Positions 25,222-33,992 of a DNA stretch of 64,000 bases are shown here, one piece after another (the first letter of the stretch is position 1; the number at the start of each line of letters is the position of its first letter). The stretch comes from Flagellimonas chongwuensis (GTDB lineage: Bacteria > Bacteroidota > Bacteroidia > Flavobacteriales > Flavobacteriaceae). The notes under the pieces were generated by a model, which saw only the letters and a program-made list of their open reading frames with translations, did no database searches and was not told where the DNA came from. The stretch lies in assembly GCF_013376415.1 (NCBI RefSeq), contig NZ_WYET01000007.1, forward strand, positions 62,001 to 126,000. The letters are read 5' to 3'. A program made the position numbers and the translations under genes.

Positions 25222-25295
25222 GGCGAGGTAGCTCAGCTGGTTAGAGCGTCGGATTCATAACCCGGAGGCCGGGGGTTCAAGTCCCCCTCTCGCTA
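25222..25295 (+). tRNA. tRNA-Met (anticodon CAT)
   Basis: A 74-nt cloverleaf. Acceptor stem GGCGAGG pairs with TCTCGCT (two G-T wobbles), discriminator A at 25295. The D-arm is GCTC/GAGC, the anticodon loop TTCATAA has CAT at 25256-25258, and the T-arm is GGGGG-TTCAAGT-CCCCC. CCA is not encoded. CAT could also be the lysidine-modified tRNA-Ile, but the body resembles flavobacterial elongator tRNA-Met. The anticodon stem has one A-C mismatch. Confidence 0.92.
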
Positions 25296-25302
25296 CAAAA
25301 AA

Positions 25303-25328
25303 GACCACTTTAAAAGTGGTCTTTTTTT
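25303..25328. terminator. Bidirectional terminator between tRNA-Met and hupE
   Basis: GACCACTT (25303-25310) pairs with AAGTGGTC (25314-25321), followed by T7. The A6 run at 25297-25302 gives a T-run for the minus-strand HupE operon. Confidence 0.85.
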
Positions 25329-25386
25329 GTTTTGGATGTTACTTCACAATTGAATTTTCCATTTATACGGATAGTAAATACCTGAC

Positions 25387-26070
25387 TCAATGTCCATTAA
25401 AATATCCATACATCTGGTAGGCAAACAAACCGAATCCAGCAATTATCAGATAAACGTTGGATGCTTTATAAAACGCTTCATAGCTAGACTTACCTTTCCA
25501 TATATTAATCAGAAGAATAATTGGAATCAAAGCGACGATTTGTCCTAACTCTACACCAACATTGAAACTAATGATTTTCAACAAAAATTGATCTTGTCCC
25601 ATATCAAAGGTCTGTAATCGTGTGGAAAGTCCCAGACCATGTATAAGTCCAAATAAAAATACCATGAATAACAAATTGGGTACTTTAACTCCCAATTTGT
25701 TAAAGCCTTCCAAATTTTCAAAACCCTTATACAGTACACTCAATGCAATTATTGCATCAATTAGATATTCATTTACCTGAATACCCAAATAGGTTCCACC
25801 CAATAACGTAATGCTATGTCCTAGTGTAAAAATAGTTATGAACTTGATAATATCCCGAAATCCTTTCAGAAAAAAGATAACCCCTGCCAAGAAAAGCAAA
25901 TGGTCGTACCCAGTGACCATGTGTTTAGCTCCTACCCAAATGTAGGACCAAAGCCCTCCGTTATCCAATAGTAGTTGGTCGCTGGAGCTCACATCGTGAG
26001 CCATCAAAAGGGTTGGAAAAAACAGTGTGGTTAAAATAAATGTTTTAGTCCTTATGGCTTTTATAGGCAT
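25387..26070 (-). CDS. HupE/UreJ-family membrane protein
   Basis: A 227-residue inner-membrane protein with a cleavable or uncleaved N-terminal hydrophobic segment and about six further membrane helices. Family marks are the histidine-bearing segments GAKHMVTGYDHLLFLAG, FTLGHSITLL and FLFGLIHGLGLS. HupE/UreJ proteins mediate nickel (sometimes cobalt) permeation and several have histidines lining the path. The start overlaps the stop of the preceding His-rich DUF4198 gene by one base (TAATG), indicating a two-gene unit. The metal is not determined by sequence. Confidence 0.85.
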   Translation of the reverse strand: MPIKAIRTKTFILTTLFFPTLLMAHDVSSSDQLLLDNGGLWSYIWVGAKHMVTGYDHLLFLAGVIFFLKGFRDIIKFITIFTLGHSITLLGGTYLGIQVNEYLIDAIIALSVLYKGFENLEGFNKLGVKVPNLLFMVFLFGLIHGLGLSTRLQTFDMGQDQFLLKIISFNVGVELGQIVALIPIILLINIWKGKSSYEAFYKASNVYLIIAGFGLFAYQMYGYFNGH

Positions 26071-27077
26071 TATTTCTTCTTTTTAAAGTAGAAGAAAAGA
26101 CCGGCAACAATGATCAAACTAACAAGAAGAAAAATGTAGCTAGGAAAACTTTCTTCTTCATGTGCGTGATGGTCATCTTTGGTACCGCTACCATGTGCTG
26201 CACTATGCCCAGAACCTATCGCGAAGGTAAGTGTGGCCCAGTTGGACTCGTGGGTGAGACCTTCTTCCTCCGACTGTACCATATAAATGGTTCTCATATG
26301 CCATACTCCTGCATTGGTTATTTCAAACTCTAAAATACCAGTGTCATCAGTACGAAGTTGCAAACCAGAATTATGATCATGGTCCGGTGCTTCCCCACTA
26401 CTATGCGTATGTGGTTCCCCTCCATCATGACTATGTTCGATTGCGGAATTTTCTTCGGATTTCTCCGTGCCAACAATCACCAATTGGTTGGCCAATGGTT
26501 CTCCTTTGTATAGCAATTGAACCTTTAAAGAATGGCCTGGGTGAATATCATAGGGATTTTCTTGTGGAATAAATTCAATAGGATACCCCAATGCGGTTTT
26601 CCAGTCATCAGACAGCTCTTCTCCTACTTGAAAAATGGTCTTCACGTGCTTGGAATATTTCTCAACTGCATCCTGGTCCAAAGCGTTGTTCTCTTTTCTC
26701 CATTCCAACATGTCTACAACTCCATCGTGCTCTAAATAATCGTTGAACGATTTTGCATCCAATGCGATATTATTTGCTGCAGTTGAAACACCTGCCACCC
26801 AAGTACCTGGAGCACCTGTCTTAAAATTCAAAAATGTAATACTGTCCTTTTCGGTCCATTGAGTTGAATCTACTTGGATACGCCGACCATTCCCAACCAA
26901 GCTCATATCGAGCATACGGTTCCTGTCGATAACATTTTCACTCTTCTCAAAAGTGCCGTTAAATAGTTGGATTACTGCCTGTGTATCAGGCTCAAGGAAA
27001 TAATTGTCCATTTTTAGGAACATATCGTGACTACATAATAGCACGATGGCCAAAACGCCAAAAAAAACTTTCTTCAT
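26070..27077 (-). CDS. DUF4198-like His-rich membrane-anchored protein
   Basis: A 335-residue protein with an N-terminal signal segment, a large periplasmic beta-rich domain resembling DUF4198 (CbiK/NikM-associated, metal-uptake accessory), and a C-terminal membrane anchor (SYIFLLVSLIIVAGLFFYF) followed by four lysines. Two histidine-rich stretches stand out: EHSHDGGEPHTHSS with DHDH (around 220-245), and HSAAHGSGTKDDHHAHEE just before the anchor. These probably bind a divalent metal. Coupling with HupE supports a metal-capture and uptake pair. Confidence 0.75.
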   Translation of the reverse strand: MKKVFFGVLAIVLLCSHDMFLKMDNYFLEPDTQAVIQLFNGTFEKSENVIDRNRMLDMSLVGNGRRIQVDSTQWTEKDSITFLNFKTGAPGTWVAGVSTAANNIALDAKSFNDYLEHDGVVDMLEWRKENNALDQDAVEKYSKHVKTIFQVGEELSDDWKTALGYPIEFIPQENPYDIHPGHSLKVQLLYKGEPLANQLVIVGTEKSEENSAIEHSHDGGEPHTHSSGEAPDHDHNSGLQLRTDDTGILEFEITNAGVWHMRTIYMVQSEEEGLTHESNWATLTFAIGSGHSAAHGSGTKDDHHAHEEESFPSYIFLLVSLIIVAGLFFYFKKKK

Positions 27078-27218
27078 TATGATTTTGTTTATTAAAGATT
27101 AGGTGGTGAAATCAATTCCCGACCTTGTGATACAAATATCCACAAATCATCTATTTTGTCCATACTCAAAATTTCAAAAACATAAGAATATCGTCCGTTT
27201 TGAGGTCCAGATAATCGG

Positions 27219-29771
27219 CTACATATTTACAAATCGATAGAGATCATCGGAAGCTTGCAAGAGTTTTCCTTTTAATGAAGGTTCAAGGTCCGGGTGACTC
27301 TTCAGGTATTCTTCTACCATTTGATAAGCTTCCTTGGACTGATATTGTCCAACCGTAGCGGACAACCACCTTTTGGGAAAGAAAATGTCTCCTGTCCTTT
27401 GAATCTCCTCCAATAAGTCCAATGCCAACGGAAGTTGTTGTATTGCGGTTTTTTGTCTTAACGGATGGTGCAGATATCCACAGGCAGTACCTACCCAAGA
27501 TTCTTTTTCTCTGTTTTTGGCATCCTTGAAAGATTTAAAGAGGGTCTCTCTTACGGCAACATCGGAAGATAATGCCGGCAACAAAAATTCAAAACGTTTT
27601 ATCTTATCCGGGTTGTCCAATTCGGTCTTGGCCGTCTCCAAAATTGCTGGAGCCTGTTGGTGATCATATAGGGCAAGTGACATGGCCATATCGGTGTAGT
27701 CATCTTGATTGAGCTTTAATTCTGGAATTTTCACTTGCTTGGTCCAAACCGAGTACAGTTTTTCTTTAGCTTTTTCGGAATATGCTAAACCTTTCCAGAG
27801 TCCAAAAATATTCTTCTTGATATTGGGCCCATATGTATCCTTAAGCAGTTCGTTCCATAGCAAGTTTTCAACCAATGGCTGTTTTTCCGCTCTTTGTTCT
27901 TCGGTAAAGTAACTCCAAAACAATTGTGAAGCTTCACCACTGACCATGCCATGAACAAATTCGTTTTCCTCTTGTAGGATTACATCGATGTATAGATCAA
28001 AAACCTGAAGAGGAGGGAGTTGCCCAGATAGAACATTCTCATAGGCATTGAGATAGGCATATCCACGTGCGACCTCATCTTTTAGCGTTGGGATTACGTT
28101 CAATTTGGACGAATCCAAAGGAAAAACTCCATAGCCAAAGGCGTTTGAGTTATAAATTATCGTCTCGGGTCGTGGGAGTCCCTCCGCTAACTTCACATTT
28201 ACAACACTATCTGATATCGTCACTGGGATGACTCTGGTGCTATCCGGATATACCAAGGTTATCTCAAAGGATTGCGGCCATAATTTATCGCTTCCATCTT
28301 CTGCTTGCTGAGAAAGTGTAAACCTTGCTATTTTCTCATTTTCATACTCAATCCCTTCTGTTATGATTGGTCTGCCTGATTGATTTACCCATACTTCACT
28401 CCAATCTTTTAGGTTTATGGGCGTCCTTTCATCCAAAATCTCCACCAAATCGTTCCAGGTAGCATTTCCATAGGCATAGGTCTGTATGTATTCGCGTATA
28501 CCGTCTCGGAAAGCCTTCTCCCCTATTGCAGCCTCCAATTGTCGCATCATAATTGGTGCTTTGTTATATATGATGCCCCCGTAAAGACTACCGGCATTTT
28601 TTAGGTTATCCAAATGTTGCCGTATAGGATTGGTACCACGCGTCCTGTCCTCACCGTAGGCACCACGGTAATGGGAAATCATAAACTGGAGCTTATGGTT
28701 GATTTCGGGAAAGGTCGGGTTCATGATCTTATCGGCCATAAAATTGGCAAACACCTCTTTCATCCATACATCGTTGAACCAATCCATGGTGACCATATCC
28801 CCAAACCACATATGTGATGTTTCATGTGCTATAAGCTTGGCACTACCCATACGACGGCGTTCCGTAGCACTTTCATCCAAAAAGATAGAAGATTGACGGT
28901 ATTGAATAGCTCCTACATGCTCCATTCCTCCGTATTGAAACCCCGGAATGGCCGCAAAATCCAATTTCTTAAAGGGAAACTCATATTGGGTGTAATCTTT
29001 TAAAAAATCGATTGATCGCTGATGCAAGTCGAAAATATTGGGGACACTGTAAGCAATTTTTGCGGAATCTGTTTCACGATAAAGCATTGTCATATCAAAC
29101 ACACCTGGGTTTTCGGTAACCGATTCAAACTTCCCTGCAACCAAAGAAAACAGATAAGTGCTCATAAAATCGCTTTCCTCAAATGAGTAATGCACCGTTT
29201 CGCCTTTTGGCTCCGCTTCCCTTAATGGTGCTCCGCAAAGAACTTTCCAGCCGGCAGGTGCGATAACATCCACTACATAACGTCCCTTGATGTTGGGTTG
29301 ATCAAAACAAGGAAACAATGTACTGGCACGATCAGGTACCAAAAGGGTGTATAAATAATTTTCATTCCGATTCAAGGACAGTTCTCCCGCATTAAAGGTA
29401 ATTTCAATCGTATTGGGCCCTTCCTCAAGGTTTTCCGAAATAATAATATGTTCTTGTTGATGAGCAACGTCTTGCTTTTGACCATTTACTTGAATGGTTT
29501 TTAACAATGAAGCGTCTGCATTAAAATCAAGATATAGGGGTTGCGAAAGATCATGAAGGTCCACATCCAACTTTAATTTTGAGGCTATTGGACGATTTTT
29601 ATCGGCTGGAATATCAAAAGAAAGTCCATAGACCACATTGGACACCTGGCCAACTCGGTACTCTGCCAGTTGCAGCGGAATACCCTCTGCCAATAAATCT
29701 TCTTTTTTTGTTGACTCACAGGAGGTTGAAATTATCAATAAACTCGCACAGGCCAGAATGCTTCTTTTCAT
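27219..29771 (-). CDS. M1-family metallo-aminopeptidase, lipoprotein
   Basis: An 850-residue gluzincin aminopeptidase. Starting at ATG 29771 gives a proper lipoprotein signal, MKRSILACASLLIISTSC, with Cys18 as lipidation site; an upstream in-frame ATG at 29822 would bury this signal behind 17 charged residues. M1 motifs are GGMEH (281-285, substrate N-terminus recognition) and the zinc site HETSH (316-320) with the distal glutamate near 339 (KEVFANF). The second half is the helical ERAP-like C-terminal domain. It is expected on the cell envelope facing outward or in the periplasm, trimming N-terminal residues from peptides. Confidence 0.93.
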   Translation of the reverse strand: MKRSILACASLLIISTSCESTKKEDLLAEGIPLQLAEYRVGQVSNVVYGLSFDIPADKNRPIASKLKLDVDLHDLSQPLYLDFNADASLLKTIQVNGQKQDVAHQQEHIIISENLEEGPNTIEITFNAGELSLNRNENYLYTLLVPDRASTLFPCFDQPNIKGRYVVDVIAPAGWKVLCGAPLREAEPKGETVHYSFEESDFMSTYLFSLVAGKFESVTENPGVFDMTMLYRETDSAKIAYSVPNIFDLHQRSIDFLKDYTQYEFPFKKLDFAAIPGFQYGGMEHVGAIQYRQSSIFLDESATERRRMGSAKLIAHETSHMWFGDMVTMDWFNDVWMKEVFANFMADKIMNPTFPEINHKLQFMISHYRGAYGEDRTRGTNPIRQHLDNLKNAGSLYGGIIYNKAPIMMRQLEAAIGEKAFRDGIREYIQTYAYGNATWNDLVEILDERTPINLKDWSEVWVNQSGRPIITEGIEYENEKIARFTLSQQAEDGSDKLWPQSFEITLVYPDSTRVIPVTISDSVVNVKLAEGLPRPETIIYNSNAFGYGVFPLDSSKLNVIPTLKDEVARGYAYLNAYENVLSGQLPPLQVFDLYIDVILQEENEFVHGMVSGEASQLFWSYFTEEQRAEKQPLVENLLWNELLKDTYGPNIKKNIFGLWKGLAYSEKAKEKLYSVWTKQVKIPELKLNQDDYTDMAMSLALYDHQQAPAILETAKTELDNPDKIKRFEFLLPALSSDVAVRETLFKSFKDAKNREKESWVGTACGYLHHPLRQKTAIQQLPLALDLLEEIQRTGDIFFPKRWLSATVGQYQSKEAYQMVEEYLKSHPDLEPSLKGKLLQASDDLYRFVNM

Positions 29772-29849
29772 AAAACTTGGTTGGTTTCGTTCCCTTTTGC
29801 CCATCAAGGTAGCTAAAATCATGGTGATAAAGCATTAAAAAGCAAATAC

Positions 29850-30614
29850 TTAATCTCTTATAACGTAGTTGACTATATCTACTCCCGTATTCCCTGTTTT
29901 TGGGTTGTAGGCATAAACAGTGATTTGATAATATCCAGCTTCCTTGATTCCAAAGTGGCCTTGAAAGCTGTTTTGGGACGGATTTTCCAATTTGACCTCC
30001 CCTATAATTTCTCCATCTTTTTTGACCATGGCTTTGACTTCCATTAATTTGGAATCCCAAATTCCATCTACTTCTATTGGGCAACCGCACATCATAACGA
30101 TATGGGCCTCTATGGGCAACCCGGAGGCTGGTATGGATTTCAAATCAATATATTGATGGGTATTGGGCTTTAAAATATCTACCACAAAACCGGGTATTTC
30201 CAATACTATACCATCTCCTAAAATGTGTTTACCTGGAATCAACCAAAGTTCCGTACTGGCCTGTACACGCGCATTTTTCTTATTGATTGGTGAAATCACC
30301 TCTACGCTTACAAAAGTGGGTTCGGCAATATCCAAAATTGCCATAAACCCGGCAGTTTTATCATCGCTAAGTTGCGTGTAACGTTCATGGGCACTTTTCA
30401 TGATCAAATCCGTGTTTCCCGTAGCGCCTGTAGTATTGCCCTCGGCCATGATCTCATCGTTCAAACTGTTACGGACAATTATGTGGGCTCCTCCTATGGA
30501 ACTTCCAACGAACTTGGCATCCTTTGCCTTGGCACGTACCATGAGTTTTGTCTCGGTGGCAAAACCATTTAAACAGATAAGAAGTAATGTTAGGGATAAA
30601 ATTGATTTCTTCAT
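29850..30614 (-). CDS. Secreted protein of unknown function
   Basis: A 254-residue exported protein with a signal peptide (MKKSILSLTLLLICLNGFA). The mature part is beta-rich and Ig-like in appearance, with repeated strand patterns such as TKLMVRAKAKDAKFVG and GEVKLENPSQNSF. A short CGCP segment near residue 178 offers a possible disulfide or metal pair. The C-terminus (GYYQITVYAYNPKTGNTGVD) looks like a beta-sandwich that often ends in surface or carbohydrate-related proteins. I do not recognise a family. It lies 78 bases upstream of the M1 peptidase start. Confidence 0.7.
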   Translation of the reverse strand: MKKSILSLTLLLICLNGFATETKLMVRAKAKDAKFVGSSIGGAHIIVRNSLNDEIMAEGNTTGATGNTDLIMKSAHERYTQLSDDKTAGFMAILDIAEPTFVSVEVISPINKKNARVQASTELWLIPGKHILGDGIVLEIPGFVVDILKPNTHQYIDLKSIPASGLPIEAHIVMMCGCPIEVDGIWDSKLMEVKAMVKKDGEIIGEVKLENPSQNSFQGHFGIKEAGYYQITVYAYNPKTGNTGVDIVNYVIRD

Positions 30615-30697
30615 TTTGGTTGATTTTTCAATCCTAAAATTAAGGCTTTTGAAAAGTTCTCAGGGGAGGAAATCCGATTTTTATCCCAATTCAATTG

Positions 30698-30943
30698 CTA
30701 CGAACCAATTTGTGAACGTAATAGCTTAAGTTCATCTCTGGCTGCCTGTATAAGCTGTTTTAATCGATTGGAATCCTTTTTGGGGCAAGATGATTGTCCC
30801 AGATGATATTCGGAGCTTTCTATAACTCTTTGACAATAGGAAATTTGTTCTTGTAAAGGACATTTACAGATGGTCTGGCCGTATAAATTGTCCAATTGGC
30901 TCAAGGAAGGGGTCGGGGCACTATTTTTAAAAATCTTCAACAT
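30698..30943 (-). CDS. Small Cys-containing helical protein, unknown
   Basis: An 81-residue protein with four cysteines in the first two thirds (CKCP, YCQRV, SSCPKK) and a charged amphipathic C-terminal helix (NRLKQLIQAARDELKLLRSQI). It sits between the unknown secreted gene and the response regulator on the same strand, 60 bases after the latter gene's end. Absence of a signal peptide points to the cytoplasm. The composition looks coding, but no family is recognised, so it may be a minor or accessory protein. Confidence 0.55.
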   Translation of the reverse strand: MLKIFKNSAPTPSLSQLDNLYGQTICKCPLQEQISYCQRVIESSEYHLGQSSCPKKDSNRLKQLIQAARDELKLLRSQIGS

Positions 30944-31003
30944 AAATCAAACAGATAATCTCATCACACAATACTGCAACAAAAACCAAGCCACAGTATT
31001 TTG

Positions 31004-31705
31004 CTACTCGCCCTCCACCCTCAGCATAAATCCACGACGGCTTACATTTACTATGCTCAGTTTGGGGTCGTGCGCCAGATGTTTACGTAAATGCGATATA
31101 AAAACGTTGAGACTTTTTTTGTTGAAATAATCATTCTTGTCCCAAACCGTGGTCAAGATTTCTTTATGAGTACACAATTGATTTTTGTTCTTTGCCAATA
31201 ATGCCAAAAGGTCAAATTCCTTTCCTGTCAATTTGATAGGCTTCCCGTTGTATTTGAGTTCAAAATTATCCATGTTGAGAACGTAATCGCCAATCTCATA
31301 TTCGGATACTTGAACTTCTTGTTCCTCATCCTTTACCAACCTGGCCAATAATGCATTGATACGCACAACGAGCTCCTCTTCATCTATGGGCTTTTTAAGA
31401 TAGTCTACAGCACCTAATGAAAATCCTTTGAGAACATCTATCTTGAGCGACCTTGCAGTTAAAAAAATAAAGGGGAGCTCGGGATTGATTCCTTTGATCT
31501 TTTGAGACAGTTCAAATCCATCCATATCGGGGAGCATCACGTCTAAAATAGCCAAGTCAAAAACATTGGTCTTGGTTTTTAGCACAGCTTCCGAAGCATC
31601 TTTGGCCCAAGTGACCACAAAACCTTTCATTCCTAAATATTCCGATAATAGATACCCTAGGGAATTATCATCCTCAACCAATATCAACTTATACTTTTTA
31701 TCCAT
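31004..31705 (-). CDS. OmpR-family response regulator
   Basis: A 233-residue two-component regulator. The receiver domain holds the acidic pocket (VEDD), the phosphoacceptor Asp55 in LAILDVMLPDMDG, and the Lys of DYLKKPID near 105. The C-terminal winged helix shows GKEFDLLALLAKNKNQ and the recognition region NKKSLNVFISHLRKHL typical of OmpR/PhoB. Its 5' end overlaps the histidine kinase 3' end by 8 bases, so the two are a cognate pair. Target sites are unknown; a direct repeat at 33028-33057 upstream of the kinase gene is a candidate. Confidence 0.93.
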   Translation of the reverse strand: MDKKYKLILVEDDNSLGYLLSEYLGMKGFVVTWAKDASEAVLKTKTNVFDLAILDVMLPDMDGFELSQKIKGINPELPFIFLTARSLKIDVLKGFSLGAVDYLKKPIDEEELVVRINALLARLVKDEEQEVQVSEYEIGDYVLNMDNFELKYNGKPIKLTGKEFDLLALLAKNKNQLCTHKEILTTVWDKNDYFNKKSLNVFISHLRKHLAHDPKLSIVNVSRRGFMLRVEGE

Positions 31706-32972
31706 TTTTGGTCAATTTAAAGGACATGGTAAATGTGGTTCCATGTCCCGGTTCGCTTTGCACCGTAATTTTTCCACGGTGCATTTTGATTATTTTTTGC
31801 ACATAATACAGTCCTAAGCCGTATCCTTTTACCTTGTGGACATCTCCATTTTTAACCCGATAATATTTTTTGAAGATCTTGGGCATATCCTCCTTGGCAA
31901 TACCTTGTCCATTATCGGTAATCCTGATGAACAATCGCCCTTTTTGTTTGCTTGCGGTCAATTTTATTTGTGGATTGTCCGAATACTTCTTTGCATTTTC
32001 CAATAGGTTGCCCACCACATTTTCCAGATGGAACTTTTCAGCCCTAATAATGTATGGACCTTCTTCGAGTTCGAACTCAAACTGGATTTCTTCGTGCTTA
32101 GCCAACAAACTAAAACCTTCGCAAATTCGCTCTAATTCTGGTTTAAAATCGATTTCCTGAAACTGTAACAGCTTATTTCCGGACTCCATGCTGGCCAACT
32201 CCAACACTTTATCGATATGTTTTTTAAGCCTGTTAGATTCGGCTCGAATCAATTCCACCACGGCTTTTTTATTCTCAGGCACATCTTCTTCCAAGATCTT
32301 ACTTGCCAATCCTATGGAGAATACAGGCGTTTTTAATTCATGTGTCAGGTTATTGATAAAATCGTTCGTGGTAGTATTGATGCTTCGTTGCAAATAAAAT
32401 GATCTAAGGACCCAGATTACCACTATGATTATCATCAATAAGAATAATAGTCCTGGAACAATCAGTCCTCGCAATTGGCCCAAAAAGTACCTGTTCAAAT
32501 CTTCAAAACCAATCTCAAGAATAATTTCCTTTTCGAGCAATTCTGGTAAATATCCCTTCACTTTAATTGGGTAAGTAAGGTCTTCTTGCGCTTTGATGTG
32601 AGGGCGAACGGAACTCAAATACGTTGTGGAATCGCGGGAATACAGTTTATAGGTAAAAGGGGCATCAATTCCGGAAAGGTTTAATTGGTAAGATATATAG
32701 TCATTCAGGTAATATTGGGAGGCCTTCTCTAGGCTATCCAACCCAATCTTAACCTCGGAAGTATCTTTTCTGATAGTGTTCCCTAGTGTATAGGTCAATG
32801 AGTTTACCGCTGATAGTTCACTATTGATGTTGTCCCTAGCCCTATCCATCTTATCAGAAAATTGGACACGGGCCAAACCTAGTCCCACTCTCAGATATTG
32901 GTATTGCACCACCAACAAACCGACAACTGCGATTATAAAAAAAATAACATAGAGGTTCCTTTTGGTCAGCAT
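31698..32972 (-). CDS. Sensor histidine kinase
   Basis: A 424-residue membrane kinase with two membrane segments (about 8-28 and 168-190) flanking a periplasmic sensor region of roughly 140 residues. The H-box FINNLTHELKTP has the phosphorylated His211, followed by the N box (NVVGNLLENAKKYSDN), the G1 box DNGQGI and G2 GYGLGLYYV. No HAMP domain is clear. It is first in the two-gene operon with the OmpR regulator. The signal sensed cannot be inferred. Confidence 0.93.
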   Translation of the reverse strand: MLTKRNLYVIFFIIAVVGLLVVQYQYLRVGLGLARVQFSDKMDRARDNINSELSAVNSLTYTLGNTIRKDTSEVKIGLDSLEKASQYYLNDYISYQLNLSGIDAPFTYKLYSRDSTTYLSSVRPHIKAQEDLTYPIKVKGYLPELLEKEIILEIGFEDLNRYFLGQLRGLIVPGLLFLLMIIIVVIWVLRSFYLQRSINTTTNDFINNLTHELKTPVFSIGLASKILEEDVPENKKAVVELIRAESNRLKKHIDKVLELASMESGNKLLQFQEIDFKPELERICEGFSLLAKHEEIQFEFELEEGPYIIRAEKFHLENVVGNLLENAKKYSDNPQIKLTASKQKGRLFIRITDNGQGIAKEDMPKIFKKYYRVKNGDVHKVKGYGLGLYYVQKIIKMHRGKITVQSEPGHGTTFTMSFKLTKNG

Positions 32973-32985
32973 ACCGCTAAATAAA

Positions 32986-32993
32986 CAAAAATA
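32986..32993 (-). promoter_or_regulatory. Candidate -7 element for the kinase-regulator operon
   Basis: The minus strand reads TATTTTTG, a TAnnTTTG match 13 bases before the kinase start. A TTG on the same strand lies at 33009-33011, with a 15-base spacer, slightly short. Confidence 0.45.
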
Positions 32994-33027
32994 TACCAGC
33001 TAATTACCCAATGGTTAACCCTATTAG

Positions 33028-33057
33028 TCTTTCATTAACCTTTTTGATCTTTCATTA
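33028..33057 (+). repeat. Direct repeat TCTTTCATTA x2, 20-bp period
   Basis: TCTTTCATTA occurs at 33028-33037 and 33048-33057. The same-face 20-base spacing upstream of a kinase-regulator operon resembles an OmpR-family binding site, but this is inference. Confidence 0.5.
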
Positions 33058-33130
33058 GTTCCTGTGCTTAAACACATAGTTTATATTAGCATTGAGTTTA
33101 GTTAAGACATATAAAGTAGCAAATCTTCAA

Positions 33131-33158
33131 ACCGACCTATTCTAGGTCGGTTTTTTTT
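33131..33158 (+). terminator. Orphan rho-independent terminator on the plus strand
   Basis: ACCGACCTA (33131-33139) pairs perfectly with TAGGTCGGT (33143-33151) with a TTC loop, followed by T8. No plus-strand gene lies upstream for thousands of bases, so it must end a short RNA or attenuate transcription before cpsB. Confidence 0.7.
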
Positions 33159-33220
33159 ATTTTAATGCAACTGGAAGCTCTAATTTCATTTTCCGCTATG
33201 GATTAAGCTTTTATATACTT

Positions 33221-33228
33221 TATCTTTG
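33221..33228 (+). promoter_or_regulatory. Candidate -7 element for the CpsB-like gene
   Basis: TATCTTTG is an exact TAnnTTTG match, 17 bases before the ATG at 33246. The very short predicted leader is common in this group. Confidence 0.5.
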
Positions 33229-33245
33229 GATTCCAAATTTTATGC

Positions 33246-33989
33246 ATGATAAGTATTTTTCAGAAGAAAATTTACTTGGTCGATTATTTGAGCGGCCTTG
33301 TGGATATCCACAACCACATTTTACCTGGTATTGACGATGGCGCCAAAACTATTGGGGATTCGTTGGAGTTAATCAAAGGATTTTCTGATTTCGGTGTGAC
33401 TAATTTTATATGCACGCCCCATATCATGCACAATTACTATGACAACACCCCTAGTTCAATCAAAAAGGCATATGGCCAACTTTCTAGTGAATTGCAAAAA
33501 AATGATGGATGGCAAGTCAATCTGGAGTATGCCGCTGAACACATGATCGATGATAATTTTGAAAATATCTTAGAAGCCAATAAGGTAATGCCCTTGAGCA
33601 AAGACTATTTACTTATTGAAATGTCGTATTTACAGCCATCCTTTAATTTTGATATAGCAGTTGACCAAATCGCCAAGCACAAATATTTTCCAATATTGGC
33701 ACACCCGGAAAGGTATATGTACTATCACGGTAAATATGGGAAATACGCATCCTTAAGATCTGAAGGAGTATTGTTCCAGCTCAATCTACTGTCGTTGGCC
33801 CCTAAATCCTATGGAAAGGCGGTGCATAAAACAACTGAAAGGTTATTGAACGATGGTATGATCGATTTTGTTGGAAGTGATGTCCACAACATCAGACAAC
33901 TGAAGCTGCTGAAAGAAACCAAAATATCAAAAAAGACATTAGATCATCTCTTCCCGATTATTGAAAATACCATTCAGACCTTTTATTAA
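33246..33989 (+). CDS. Tyrosine-protein phosphatase, CpsB/CapC (YwqE) type
   Basis: A 247-residue PHP-fold metal-dependent phosphatase that removes phosphate from the tyrosine-rich tail of Wzc-type kinases, resetting polysaccharide export. The metal motif DIHNHILPGIDDGAKT is at about residues 18-35, followed by CTPHIMHNYY, EYAAEHMIDD, HPERYMYYHG and the last site DFVGSDVHN. It is cytoplasmic. It lies tail to tail with the kinase gene, only 3 bases apart, and has its own promoter, so kinase and phosphatase are controlled from separate transcripts. Confidence 0.92.
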   Translation: MISIFQKKIYLVDYLSGLVDIHNHILPGIDDGAKTIGDSLELIKGFSDFGVTNFICTPHIMHNYYDNTPSSIKKAYGQLSSELQKNDGWQVNLEYAAEHMIDDNFENILEANKVMPLSKDYLLIEMSYLQPSFNFDIAVDQIAKHKYFPILAHPERYMYYHGKYGKYASLRSEGVLFQLNLLSLAPKSYGKAVHKTTERLLNDGMIDFVGSDVHNIRQLKLLKETKISKKTLDHLFPIIENTIQTFY

Positions 33990-33992
33990 TCA

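Noticed and set aside
25222..25295. tRNA-Ile with lysidine-modified CAT anticodon
   Set aside because: The body sequence resembles flavobacterial elongator tRNA-Met; modification state cannot be read from sequence.
29772..29822. Upstream start for the M1 peptidase
   Set aside because: It would place 17 charged residues before the lipoprotein signal and destroy it.
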